Assembly: GCA_015654925.1 (NCBI GenBank)
Contig: JAATFX010000140.1
Location: forward strand, 1-52,270
Reading direction: 5' to 3'
Length of the DNA: 52,270 bases
Source: Enterobacterales bacterium
Lineage (GTDB): Bacteria > Pseudomonadota > Gammaproteobacteria > Enterobacterales > Enterobacteriaceae
Shown here: piece after piece, positions 26,377-33,741 of the stretch
How the letters are laid out: every line of letters starts with the position of its first letter
How positions within the stretch are numbered: the stretch's first letter is position 1
Position numbers and translations under genes: made by a program
The notes under the pieces: generated by a model
The model's database searches: none
The model's input: the letters and a program-made list of their open reading frames with translations, nothing else
What the model was told of the DNA's origin: nothing

Positions 26377-26391
26377 CGGTCAGGAGGAAAT

Positions 26392-27534
26392 GTGGCACCC
26401 TTATATGACGTTATAATTAAACAAGCGAAACGGGTGGACGGTACTCTGATTGATATCGCCATCCATAACGGCCGCATCGCCGCCATCGGCTCGTTGTCAT
26501 CCGCCGCGCGGCGGGAAATCAACCTGGGGGGGCGTTGTTATGTGAGCGCCGGCTGGATCGACTCCCACGTCCATTGCTATCCCGCTTCGCCGATTTATCA
26601 CGACGAGCCGGATCGGGTGGGCATCGACGGCGGCGTCACCACTGTAGTGGATGCCGGCAGTACCGGCGCCGATCAAGTGGACGACTTTTATCGCCTGGCG
26701 CGCACGGCCAAAACCCGGGTCTATGCCCTGCTCAATATCGCCCGTACCGGCATTGTCACCCAGGATGAGCTGGCGGATATGGCGCGTATCGATAAACCGC
26801 TGGCCGCCGCGGCCATTGCCCGCCATCCCGGTTTTATCATCGGCATCAAGGCGCGCATCAGCAGCAGCGTGGTGGGCGCCAACGGCGTCAAACCCCTGCA
26901 GCGCGCCAAGGAGATCCAGCGCGAGAACGGTGATTTGCCGCTGATGGTGCATATCGGCAATAACCCGCCGGATTTGGGGCGCATCGCCGATTTGCTAACC
27001 GCCGGCGATATTATCACCCACTGCTACAACGGTAAACCCAATCGTATCCTGACCCCGGCGGGTGAACTGCGCGCCTCGGTGCGCCGGGCGCTGGAGCGGG
27101 GAGTGCATTTGGATGTCGGCCACGGCACCGCCAGCTTCAGCTTCGAGGTGGCGCGCCTGGCGATAGCGCAGGGCATCTACCCCCATACCATTAGTTCCGA
27201 TATTTATTGCCGCAACCGGATCAATGGGCCGGTGCATGGCCTGGCGGCGGTCATGTCCAAATTTTTCACCCTCGGCATGACGTTGCCGCAGGTTATTGAT
27301 TGCGTCACGCAACATGCCGCCGGCATGCTGCGGCTGACCCAAAAAGGGCGTCTCGAACCTGGCTTCGACGCGGATTTAACCCTATTCGAGGTACGCCGCG
27401 CGCCCTGTGTCTTTACCGATGCACAAGGCCTGTCGGTCGATGGGGAACAACAATTAATCCCCCTGGCGGCCGTCGTGGCCGGCGAATGTCTGTTAACGGA
27501 CGAAGGAAAAGCATCCCATGTCTTCAATTTATGA
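26392..27534 (+). CDS. Amidohydrolase/deacetylase-family metallohydrolase (EF_0837 type)
   Basis: Cytosolic metal-dependent amidohydrolase, 380 residues, with a TIM-barrel flanked by the usual beta-sandwich. All expected metal ligands can be placed: His59 and His61 in DSHVHC, a probable carboxylated Lys153 in GIKARIS, His187 in MVHIGN, His210 in THCYNG and Asp270 in SSDIYC. It resembles the EF_0837/AHA_3915 deacetylase-like family (TIGR03583). In this operon it probably removes an acyl or carbamoyl group from the amino group of the imported compound before the lyase acts; the substrate is inferred. The GTG start at 26392 is only 4 nt after AGGAGG. The 3' end overlaps dgaE by 17 bp. Confidence 0.88.
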   Translation: MAPLYDVIIKQAKRVDGTLIDIAIHNGRIAAIGSLSSAARREINLGGRCYVSAGWIDSHVHCYPASPIYHDEPDRVGIDGGVTTVVDAGSTGADQVDDFYRLARTAKTRVYALLNIARTGIVTQDELADMARIDKPLAAAAIARHPGFIIGIKARISSSVVGANGVKPLQRAKEIQRENGDLPLMVHIGNNPPDLGRIADLLTAGDIITHCYNGKPNRILTPAGELRASVRRALERGVHLDVGHGTASFSFEVARLAIAQGIYPHTISSDIYCRNRINGPVHGLAAVMSKFFTLGMTLPQVIDCVTQHAAGMLRLTQKGRLEPGFDADLTLFEVRRAPCVFTDAQGLSVDGEQQLIPLAAVVAGECLLTDEGKASHVFNL

Positions 27535-28636
27535 AAAATACCAGCTTAAGCAAGTTATCAACGCATCGGGCCGCATGACTGCCCTGGGTGTTTCCACCCC
27601 CCGGCAGGACGTGGTGGACGCGGTTAACCTCGGTTTGAATCATTATTTTGAAATCAAGGATTTGGTGGATAAAACCGGCGATTATCTGGCCGGTTTGCTG
27701 GGTGTGGAAAGCGCGGTGGTGGTATCCTGCGCCTCGGCGGGCATTGCCCAGTCGGTAGCGGCGGTGATTGTTAAAGACGATGCGGATCTGCTGGTTAATC
27801 TGCACAGCGCCCCGCTCGCCGTATCCCATGAAATCGTGCTGCCCAAAGGGCACAACGTCAATTTCGGCGCGCCGGTGGGCACCATGGTGGCCCTGGGCGG
27901 CGGTAAAGTGGTGGAAGCCGGTTATGCCAACGAATGCTCCGCCGAGCAATTGGCGGCGGCCATAACCCCGCGCACGGCGGCGGTGTTGTATATTAAATCC
28001 CATCATTGCGTGCAAAAAAGCATGCTGTCGGTAGAGCAGGCCGCCGAAGTGGCGCATCATCATCAACTGCCGCTGATTGTCGACGCCGCCGCGGAAGAGG
28101 ACTTGCGGGTATATTATGGCCAAGGGGCCGATTTGGTGATTTACAGCGGCGCCAAGGCCCTGGAAGGGCCGACCAGCGGACTGGTTATCGGCAAACAACA
28201 GCCGGTGGCGTGGGTGAAACGCCAGGGGAACGGCATCGGCCGGGCGATGAAAATCGGTAAAGAAGGCATTCTCGGCCTGACCCAGGCCATTGAGAGTTAC
28301 CTGGCGCGGGAAAAAGAATCCGGCAAAGAAATGGTGGAGAAGATGACGCCGTTTATCGAGGCGCTTAACTCTCTGCCGGGTATCAAGGCGCGCGTGGTGT
28401 GGGACAGCGCCGGACGGGACATCGCCCGTACGGAAATCCATTTCGACGAGCAGGCGTTCGGCCTGGCCACGCCTGCGATTATCGCCGCGCTGAAAAACGG
28501 CGACCCGGCTATTTATTTTCGCGGTTATAAAGCCAACGAAGGCATTATCGAAGTGGATGTGCGCAGCGTAACTCCTGAACAGTTAACTATTATTTCTTCA
28601 CGTATCGCCGAATTAGGAAAAGGACGCCGCTCATGA
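27518..28636 (+). CDS. dgaE: DgaE-type PLP-dependent ammonia lyase
   Basis: The 372-residue fold-type I PLP enzyme is of the DgaE/MJ0158 group (related to SelA). In Salmonella, DgaE converts D-glucosaminate-6-phosphate to 2-keto-3-deoxygluconate-6-phosphate and ammonia. The Schiff-base Lys213 lies in YSGAKALEGP, preceded by the PLP-binding Asp of LIVDAAAEED. Length and motifs are intact. The ATG lies inside the amidohydrolase gene (17-bp overlap), so the enzymes are translationally coupled, and dgaF starts at the stop by ATGA. Assignment to the exact substrate is by homology; an N-acylated or unphosphorylated analogue is possible because no standard glucosaminate EII genes are present. Confidence 0.85.
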   Translation: MSSIYEKYQLKQVINASGRMTALGVSTPRQDVVDAVNLGLNHYFEIKDLVDKTGDYLAGLLGVESAVVVSCASAGIAQSVAAVIVKDDADLLVNLHSAPLAVSHEIVLPKGHNVNFGAPVGTMVALGGGKVVEAGYANECSAEQLAAAITPRTAAVLYIKSHHCVQKSMLSVEQAAEVAHHHQLPLIVDAAAEEDLRVYYGQGADLVIYSGAKALEGPTSGLVIGKQQPVAWVKRQGNGIGRAMKIGKEGILGLTQAIESYLAREKESGKEMVEKMTPFIEALNSLPGIKARVVWDSAGRDIARTEIHFDEQAFGLATPAIIAALKNGDPAIYFRGYKANEGIIEVDVRSVTPEQLTIISSRIAELGKGRRS

Positions 28637-29373
28637 AATTAATCCCCAATTATTACCGCGACCGGGTTTGCCTGAATGTCCTGGCCGGCTCCAAAGAGAA
28701 TGCCAGCGCTATATATGCCGCGGCCGAAGGCCATGTGCTGGTGGGCGTACTGTCGAAAAACTATCCCGATGTCCCCAGCGCGATAGCCGATATGCGCGCC
28801 TATGCCAATCTTATCGAGAATGCCTTGTCGGTGGGATTGGGCGCGGGCGACCCCGGCCAATCGGCGATGGTGAGCCGGATTGTCGGCGCGGTGCAGCCGC
28901 AGCACGTCAATCAGGTGTTTACCGGGGTCGGCGCCAGCCGCGCGCTGCTCGGCCAACCGGACACCCTGGTCAACGGACTGGTTTCCCCCACCGGCCGCGT
29001 AGGCATGGTGAAAATATCCACCGGCCCGCTCAGCGCTAAAGCCCCGGACGGCATCGTACCGATCGAAACGGCTATCGCCCTGCTTAAGGATATGGGCGGC
29101 AGCTCGATTAAATTCTTCCCCATGGGCGGCCTGGAACATGAGGATGAATACCGCGCCGTGGCGCAGGCCTGCGCGCGCCATGATTTTTATCTGGAGCCGA
29201 CCGGCGGCATCGATCTGGAGAACTTTGCGACGATCTTGCAGATCGCGCTGGACGCCGGGGTGAAACGGATTATCCCGCATATTTACAGTTCAATTATTGA
29301 TAAAGCCACCGGCAATACCCGTCCTGAGGATGTGGCGACGCTGCTGGCGATGGTAAAAAATCAGGTGAAATAA
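28633..29373 (+). CDS. dgaF: DgaF-type 2-dehydro-3-deoxy-phosphogluconate aldolase
   Basis: The 246-residue class I aldolase is of the DgaF/EF_0839 type, splitting KDGP to pyruvate and glyceraldehyde-3-phosphate. The TIM-barrel Lys160 in SSIKFFPMGG is the expected Schiff-base residue. Other conserved stretches are GLGAGDPGQ, FTGVGASRA and EPTGGIDLENF. It overlaps dgaE by ATGA, and the regulator gene begins 3 bp after its stop, so the whole set is one operon. Together with DgaE it completes a route from an amino-sugar acid to central metabolism. Confidence 0.9.
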   Translation: MKLIPNYYRDRVCLNVLAGSKENASAIYAAAEGHVLVGVLSKNYPDVPSAIADMRAYANLIENALSVGLGAGDPGQSAMVSRIVGAVQPQHVNQVFTGVGASRALLGQPDTLVNGLVSPTGRVGMVKISTGPLSAKAPDGIVPIETAIALLKDMGGSSIKFFPMGGLEHEDEYRAVAQACARHDFYLEPTGGIDLENFATILQIALDAGVKRIIPHIYSSIIDKATGNTRPEDVATLLAMVKNQVK

Positions 29374-29376
29374 CCC

Positions 29377-31293
29377 ATGGTAAGATTCCCTAATCAGCGA
29401 TTGGCCAACTTATTCGACGCCCTACAGGCGGAATCGCTGCCGCAGGAAGAGCTGGCCAGGCGGTTTTCCGTATCGACCCGCACGGTGCGGGCCGATATTC
29501 ACGCGCTTAATGCCATCCTGAACGGACACGGCGCGCAATTTATTCTCAGCCGCGGCAGCGGCTACCAGCTCAAAATCGACGATGAGCAAAGCTTTGCCTC
29601 TTTGCGCCGGCAAACCCCGCGCCGCAACCGCACCCCGCGGTCCAGCGCGGAGCGTATCCCGGCCCTGATGGTGCGGTTCCTGAACTCGGCCTATGCCTTT
29701 AAAATGGAAGATTTGGCCGACGAATGGTATGTCAGCCGCGGCACGCTGCAAAGCGACATGGCCGAGGTGCGCGACCGTCTGGCCCGTTACGATCTGACTA
29801 TTGAAACCAAACCCCGCCACGGCATGAAGCTGTTCGGCAAGGAATCGGCGATCCGGGTATGCCTGACGGATCTGATGTATTCCCTATCGCTGGACGAGAG
29901 GGATAGTTATCTGCTGGCGAGCGGGATGCTGCCTTTTGAGATCCTGCCCCAGCTTACCCCCACCTGGCATCATTGCCTGGCCGCCGGAGGCGTCAAGCTC
30001 ACCGATGAAGGCGAGCAATATCTGGCCCTGTACTGCGCCGTGGCGATTAAGCGCATCCAGGAGGGGTATCCTTTGCCGGATTTGCCGATGGAAGAGGTGG
30101 ACGATCGGATCAAAGCCACCTCGGCGCAGCTGGCGCAGCTTATCGAGCCGTTAACCGGCAAGGGATTTTCGGCGGCGGAAGAGAATTATCTGCGCATCCA
30201 TATCGCGGCCCGCCGGGTGCAGGAAATCAATCCTTCGGCCATTAATGCCGACGACGACGAAGCGCTGGTGGATTATATCCTCAGTTATATCAACACCCAT
30301 TATAATTACAATCTGCAAAACGACGCCCAACTGCGGGCCGACCTGCTGACCCATATCAAAACCATGATTACCCGGGTACGCTATCAAATCACCATTCCCA
30401 ATCCCCTGCTGGCCAATATCAAGCAGCATTATCCCATGGCCTATGACGTTACCCTGGCGGCGGTAAACAGCTGGGGCAAATATACGCCGTATGTGATTAG
30501 CGAAAATGAAATCGGCTATCTGGTGTTGCATATCGGCGTCGGGCTTGAGCGGCATTACAATATCGGCTACCAACGCCACCCTCAGGTGCTGCTGGTATGC
30601 GACAGCGGTAATTCCACGGTGCGCATGATCCAGGCGATGCTGGCGCGTAAATACCCGCAAATTGCCGTGACCCAGGTTATCTCGCTGCGCGAATATGACA
30701 AGCTGGCGGCGCTGGAAGAGGATTTTGTTATTTCCACCGTCAGGCTCTGCGAAAAGAATAAGCCGGTAATGGTGCTGGCCCCGTTCCCCAGCGATTACCA
30801 ATTGGAACAACTGGGCAAGCTGGTGCTGGTGGATCGCACCCGGCCCTATATGCTGGAAAAGTTTTTTGCTGAAGAACATTTCATGATCGTCGACCGGCCG
30901 ATGACCCAGCAGGCTCTGTTTAAGCAGGTGTGCGCGCAGCTAAAGCGCGAAGGCGTGGTGGGGAAGGATTTCTATCCGTCGGTGGTGGAGCGCGAAGCCA
31001 TTGTCAGCACACTGCTGGGGGAGGGGATTGCGCTGCCCCATTCCCTGGGACTGCTGGCCAGGCAAACGGTGATTTATACCATTCTGGCGCCGCAGGGCAT
31101 CCCCTGGGGGGATAATGAGACGGCCTATGTGATTTTCCTGCTGGCGATCAATAAGACCGATTATGAAGAGGCGATGGCCATCTATGAATTATTCGTCACC
31201 TTCGTACGCGAGCGTTCCATGCCGCGCCTGCGTGACAGCCAGGACTTCGCCGATTTTAAAGCGGTGGCCATCGACAGCCTGAGCCGGGTGTGA
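29377..31293 (+). CDS. PTS-responsive transcription regulator with HTH, two PRDs, EIIB- and EIIA-like domains
   Basis: The 638-residue regulator is of the MtlR/LicR-like (BglG superfamily) architecture. An N-terminal HTH (about 1-60, EELARRFSVSTRTVRADIHA) is followed by a second Mga-like HTH (about 100-145), PRD1 with His275 in RIHIAARR, and PRD2 with His385 in LVLHIGVG. An EIIB-like domain carries Cys408 in VCDSGNS, and an EIIA (fructose/mannitol-type) domain carries His555 in ALPHSLGL. These His and Cys residues are the usual phosphorylation sites that couple activity to PTS flux. Two DNA-binding motifs argue for promoter control rather than RNA antitermination. It is last in the operon, and its stop abuts the stop of ptsO on the other strand. 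Confidence 0.88.
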   Translation: MVRFPNQRLANLFDALQAESLPQEELARRFSVSTRTVRADIHALNAILNGHGAQFILSRGSGYQLKIDDEQSFASLRRQTPRRNRTPRSSAERIPALMVRFLNSAYAFKMEDLADEWYVSRGTLQSDMAEVRDRLARYDLTIETKPRHGMKLFGKESAIRVCLTDLMYSLSLDERDSYLLASGMLPFEILPQLTPTWHHCLAAGGVKLTDEGEQYLALYCAVAIKRIQEGYPLPDLPMEEVDDRIKATSAQLAQLIEPLTGKGFSAAEENYLRIHIAARRVQEINPSAINADDDEALVDYILSYINTHYNYNLQNDAQLRADLLTHIKTMITRVRYQITIPNPLLANIKQHYPMAYDVTLAAVNSWGKYTPYVISENEIGYLVLHIGVGLERHYNIGYQRHPQVLLVCDSGNSTVRMIQAMLARKYPQIAVTQVISLREYDKLAALEEDFVISTVRLCEKNKPVMVLAPFPSDYQLEQLGKLVLVDRTRPYMLEKFFAEEHFMIVDRPMTQQALFKQVCAQLKREGVVGKDFYPSVVEREAIVSTLLGEGIALPHSLGLLARQTVIYTILAPQGIPWGDNETAYVIFLLAINKTDYEEAMAIYELFVTFVRERSMPRLRDSQDFADFKAVAIDSLSRV

Positions 31294-31566
31294 TCAATCT
31301 TCGTCAAAGCCGGCGTTAAACAGCTCGATCACCGCCGCCAGGGCCTTGATTTCATCCGGACCGCTGGCTTCCACTTCAATCACGCGCCCTTTGGCGGAGT
31401 CGAGCATCAGCAGGGCGATGACGCTGCTGGCTTCCGCTTCGGTACCGCTGTCGTTGCGCAATAATACCTCCGCGTCAAAGCTCTGCACCAAATCGAACAG
31501 CTTCATTGCCGGCCTGGCATGCATCCCCAGGCGATTTTTGATTTCCACCGATTGCTTGACCGTCAT
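31294..31566 (-). CDS. ptsO: Phosphocarrier protein NPr
   Basis: HPr-like phosphocarrier of the nitrogen-related PTS, 90 residues. It passes phosphate from PtsP (EINtr) to PtsN (EIIANtr). The active-site His16 is in LGMHARPA, and the regulatory-serine region TEAEASSV is present. It overlaps rapZ by 4 bp (ATGA on the minus strand), the conserved end of the rpoN operon. Its stop codon directly abuts the stop of the convergent regulator gene, leaving no space for a terminator. Confidence 0.96.
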   Translation of the reverse strand: MTVKQSVEIKNRLGMHARPAMKLFDLVQSFDAEVLLRNDSGTEAEASSVIALLMLDSAKGRVIEVEASGPDEIKALAAVIELFNAGFDED

Positions 31567-32417
31567 GATTTACGCTTTTCCAGGGTACGATGTCTGGACT
31601 GAACATTTTTGCCGCGGGAACGAAAGTAATCCGCCAGCTGTTCGGCGACGTAGACCGAGCGGTGCTTGCCGCCGGTGCAGCCAATCGCCACGGTAAGATA
31701 GCTGCGGTTATTGGTTTCCAGCATCGGCAGCCATAATTCAAGATAGCTGCGGGTCTGGTAAATAAAATTATGCACTTCGGTATGGCGATCGAGAAAGGCC
31801 GCCACCGGTTTATCCAGCCCGGTCATCGGCCGCAGTTTGGGGTCCCAGTGGGGATTGGGCAGGAAACGCACGTCAAACACGTAATCGGCATCGATGGGTA
31901 GCCCGTGTTTATAACCGAAGGATTCGAATACCATGGTCAGCTCGCGTTCGCGTTTGCCCAGTAAGCGGGTACGCAGCATCTCAGCCAGTTCATGCACCGA
32001 CATTTCCGAGGTATCGATAATCAGGTCGGCTCGGGAACGCAGCGGTTCCAGTAGTTCGTTTTCCTCGTCGATGGCGCTTTCCAGCGACAGGTTTTTGCTC
32101 GATAGCGGATGCAGGCGGCGGGTATCGCTGTAGCGCCGTATCAAGGTATTGCGTTCGGCATCCAAAAATAACAGCTGCGGCGAGAAGCACTGCGGCAGGC
32201 TGTCCATGGCATGTTCGAAAATCTCCGGCGACTCAGGCATGTTGCGCACATCGATACTGACCGCGGCGGAAATATTACGATCCGCCAGGGTGGTGGCCAA
32301 CTGGGGCAGCAACACCACCGGCAGGTTATCGACGCAGTAAAACCCCATATCTTCCAGCGCGCGCAGCGCAACTGATTTCCCTGAACCGGATCGACCGCTG
32401 ACAATCATCAGCACCAT
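31563..32417 (-). CDS. rapZ: RNase adapter protein RapZ
   Basis: Protein of 284 residues that binds the small RNA GlmZ and recruits RNase E, controlling glucosamine-6-phosphate synthase (GlmS) levels. The N-terminal kinase-like domain has Walker A GRSGSGKS at residues 8-15. The C-terminal domain carries TVAIGCTGGKHRSVYVAE and ends in a basic RNA-binding tail (SRHRTLEKRKS). Because RapZ senses glucosamine-6-phosphate, its proximity to an amino-sugar-acid operon is notable, although its position beside ptsN is ancestral. Confidence 0.97.
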   Translation of the reverse strand: MVLMIVSGRSGSGKSVALRALEDMGFYCVDNLPVVLLPQLATTLADRNISAAVSIDVRNMPESPEIFEHAMDSLPQCFSPQLLFLDAERNTLIRRYSDTRRLHPLSSKNLSLESAIDEENELLEPLRSRADLIIDTSEMSVHELAEMLRTRLLGKRERELTMVFESFGYKHGLPIDADYVFDVRFLPNPHWDPKLRPMTGLDKPVAAFLDRHTEVHNFIYQTRSYLELWLPMLETNNRSYLTVAIGCTGGKHRSVYVAEQLADYFRSRGKNVQSRHRTLEKRKS

Positions 32418-32501
32418 GACGACTCCCCTCTGGCATTTTTATTGACTCACATTGGCGACCACATCCGTTATCGCACCAATCATACCCCGCGGGTCGGTAC
32501 G

Positions 32502-32528
32502 GCGCCGGGCGGGCATCCGACCCGGCGC
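32502..32528 (-). other. GC-rich hairpin after ptsN
   Basis: GCGCCGGG (32502-32509) and CCCGGCGC (32521-32528) form a perfect 8-bp stem with an 11-nt loop, 1 nt beyond the ptsN stop. With no T run it is more likely a 3'-end stabiliser or processing site within the ptsN-rapZ spacer than a full terminator. Confidence 0.45.
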
Positions 32529-32529
32529 G

Positions 32530-33009
32530 TTACGACCCGGCTTCCGTTTCTGTCATTATGGCATACAGTTCTTCGTCGCTTTGCGCCGCGCGCAGGCGGC
32601 GACAGACCGTTTTATCGGCCAGGCGCTTGGCCACCAGCGACAGGGTGTGCAAATGGGTTTTACACTGTTCGGCCGGCACCAATAACGCGAACAGCAAATC
32701 CACCGGCTGGTTGTCAATCGCATCAAAGGCAATGGGTTGCTCCAGGCGGATAAACACGCCGACCGCACGCAGGGTGTCTTCTTCCAGTTTACCGTGCGGA
32801 ATGGCAATGCCGTTGCCAATGCCGGTGCTGCCCATGCGTTCGCGAGTTAATACGGCGTCGAACACCACCTGGGGCGCCAGGTTAAGCTGCTTGGCCGCCA
32901 GCTCGCTGATAATTTCCAGCGCGCGTTTTTTGCTCTGGCAGTGGATGGAGCCGCGGGTGCATTCAAGGCTCAACACCGTATTTATTTGCATTGCTGTATC
33001 GTTAGTCAT
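32530..33009 (-). CDS. ptsN: Nitrogen regulatory EIIA protein PtsN
   Basis: Terminal phosphoacceptor of the nitrogen PTS, which regulates K+ transport, phosphate starvation signalling and other processes by protein contact. The protein is 159 residues. The phosphorylated His72 is in GIAIPHGKL, and the sequence is otherwise close to E. coli PtsN (H73). Its upstream spacer to hpf, normally short, is expanded here to 421 bp by a repeat array. Confidence 0.97.
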   Translation of the reverse strand: MTNDTAMQINTVLSLECTRGSIHCQSKKRALEIISELAAKQLNLAPQVVFDAVLTRERMGSTGIGNGIAIPHGKLEEDTLRAVGVFIRLEQPIAFDAIDNQPVDLLFALLVPAEQCKTHLHTLSLVAKRLADKTVCRRLRAAQSDEELYAIMTETEAGS

Positions 33010-33060
33010 TTCATTTCACTTAGGCTCTGTATCACCTTTATGACTCATCAACCCGTCTTA

Positions 33061-33182
33061 CCCGTCATCTTTCGGGCCGCAGGTACGTCGGCTACGTTCG
33101 TTCACCCGAATCACTTACCTAGGTAAGCTCATCGGGATTCACTCGCTTGCCGCCTGCCCGCAACCCGAAATCTATAGGGTAG
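33061..33182. repeat. ERIC (IRU) repeat, copy 1
   Basis: 122-bp imperfect palindrome. The central part, CACTTACC-TAGG-TAAG with GCTCATCGGGATTCAC, matches the conserved core of enterobacterial repetitive intergenic consensus elements. The unit runs from CCCGTCATC to CTATAGGGTAG and joins copy 2 with no spacer. Confidence 0.85.
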
Positions 33183-33304
33183 CCCGTCATCTTTCGGGCC
33201 GCAGGTACGTTGGCTACGTTCGTTCACCCGAATCACTTACCTGGGTAAGCTCATCGGGATTCACTCGCTTGCCGCCTGCCCGCAACCCGAAATCTATAGG
33301 GTAG
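33183..33304. repeat. ERIC (IRU) repeat, copy 2
   Basis: Direct head-to-tail copy of the preceding 122-bp unit, differing by eye at only two bases (GTCGG to GTTGG, and CCTAGG to CCTGGG). This near identity points to a recent duplication. Confidence 0.85.
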
Positions 33305-33372
33305 CCCGTCATCTTCCGGGCTGCGGGTCCATTGGCTGCGTTCCGCCTGCCGCAACCCGAAATCTTTCGGGC
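33305..33372. repeat. ERIC-type repeat, copy 3, internally deleted
   Basis: A 68-bp third unit with the same start (CCCGTCATCTT) and a related end, but lacking the central palindromic half. Its end is altered to CCCGAAA-TC-TTTCGGG, a perfect short hairpin at 33356-33371 followed by CGTTTTAT. On the plus strand that could act as a weak terminator, antisense to the operon. Confidence 0.75.
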
Positions 33373-33430
33373 GTTTTATCTACATAACGAGCCGATGTGA
33401 GGTTAGGTAGCGATGATGGCTACAGTGAAT

Positions 33431-33718
33431 TTAGTACTGCTTCAGTTTGTCTTTATGTTTATTCAATTGGCGCGTCAACTTATCGATCAGCAGATCGATG
33501 GCGGCATACATATCATCCGCCTCTGACGTCGCGTGCAGCTCACCGCCGTTAACGTGGATCGTCGCTTCGGCAATTTGCTGGACCTTTTCGATCTTCAGAA
33601 CAATATATACCTGATTGATCCGGTCGAAGTACTGTTCCAGCTTGGAAAATTTCGTGGTCACAAAATCGCGCAAAGCATCGGTAATATCAACGCGCTGTCC
33701 GGTAATATTCAGCTGCAT
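33431..33718 (-). CDS. hpf: Ribosome hibernation-promoting factor HPF (short form)
   Basis: The 95-residue protein binds the 30S decoding region and, with RMF, forms inactive 100S ribosome dimers in stationary phase. It has the typical start MQLNITGQRVDIT and the HVNGGELHA motif. The ATG at 33718 gives the E. coli length; an upstream in-frame codon would add nine non-conserved residues. It lies 23 bp after rpoN. The repeat array follows directly downstream. Confidence 0.96.
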   Translation of the reverse strand: MQLNITGQRVDITDALRDFVTTKFSKLEQYFDRINQVYIVLKIEKVQQIAEATIHVNGGELHATSEADDMYAAIDLLIDKLTRQLNKHKDKLKQY

Positions 33719-33741
33719 AGTGTCTTCCTTCTCTGTAGAGG

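Larger units (their letters stand above)
33010..33430. other. Expanded hpf-ptsN spacer
   Basis: This 421-bp gap inside the rpoN operon has no gene. About 312 bp of it (33061-33372) is three tandem ERIC-type repeat units, listed separately. The flanks (33010-33060 and 33373-33430) contain no motif I can assign. Confidence 0.8.

Noticed and set aside
27524..28441. Minus-strand open frame opposite dgaE
   Set aside because: The dgaE frame has complete catalytic motifs; the opposite frame has none. Similar shadows opposite the ALDH, DUF4310 and toxin-like genes were rejected for the same reason.
19384..31293. Prophage or transposon carrying the accessory block
   Set aside because: No integrase, transposase, att-like direct repeats or tRNA at the borders; genes on both sides are intact.
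33061..33372. CRISPR-like direct repeats
   Set aside because: Units are 122 bp, joined without spacers and match the ERIC core; no cas genes are present.
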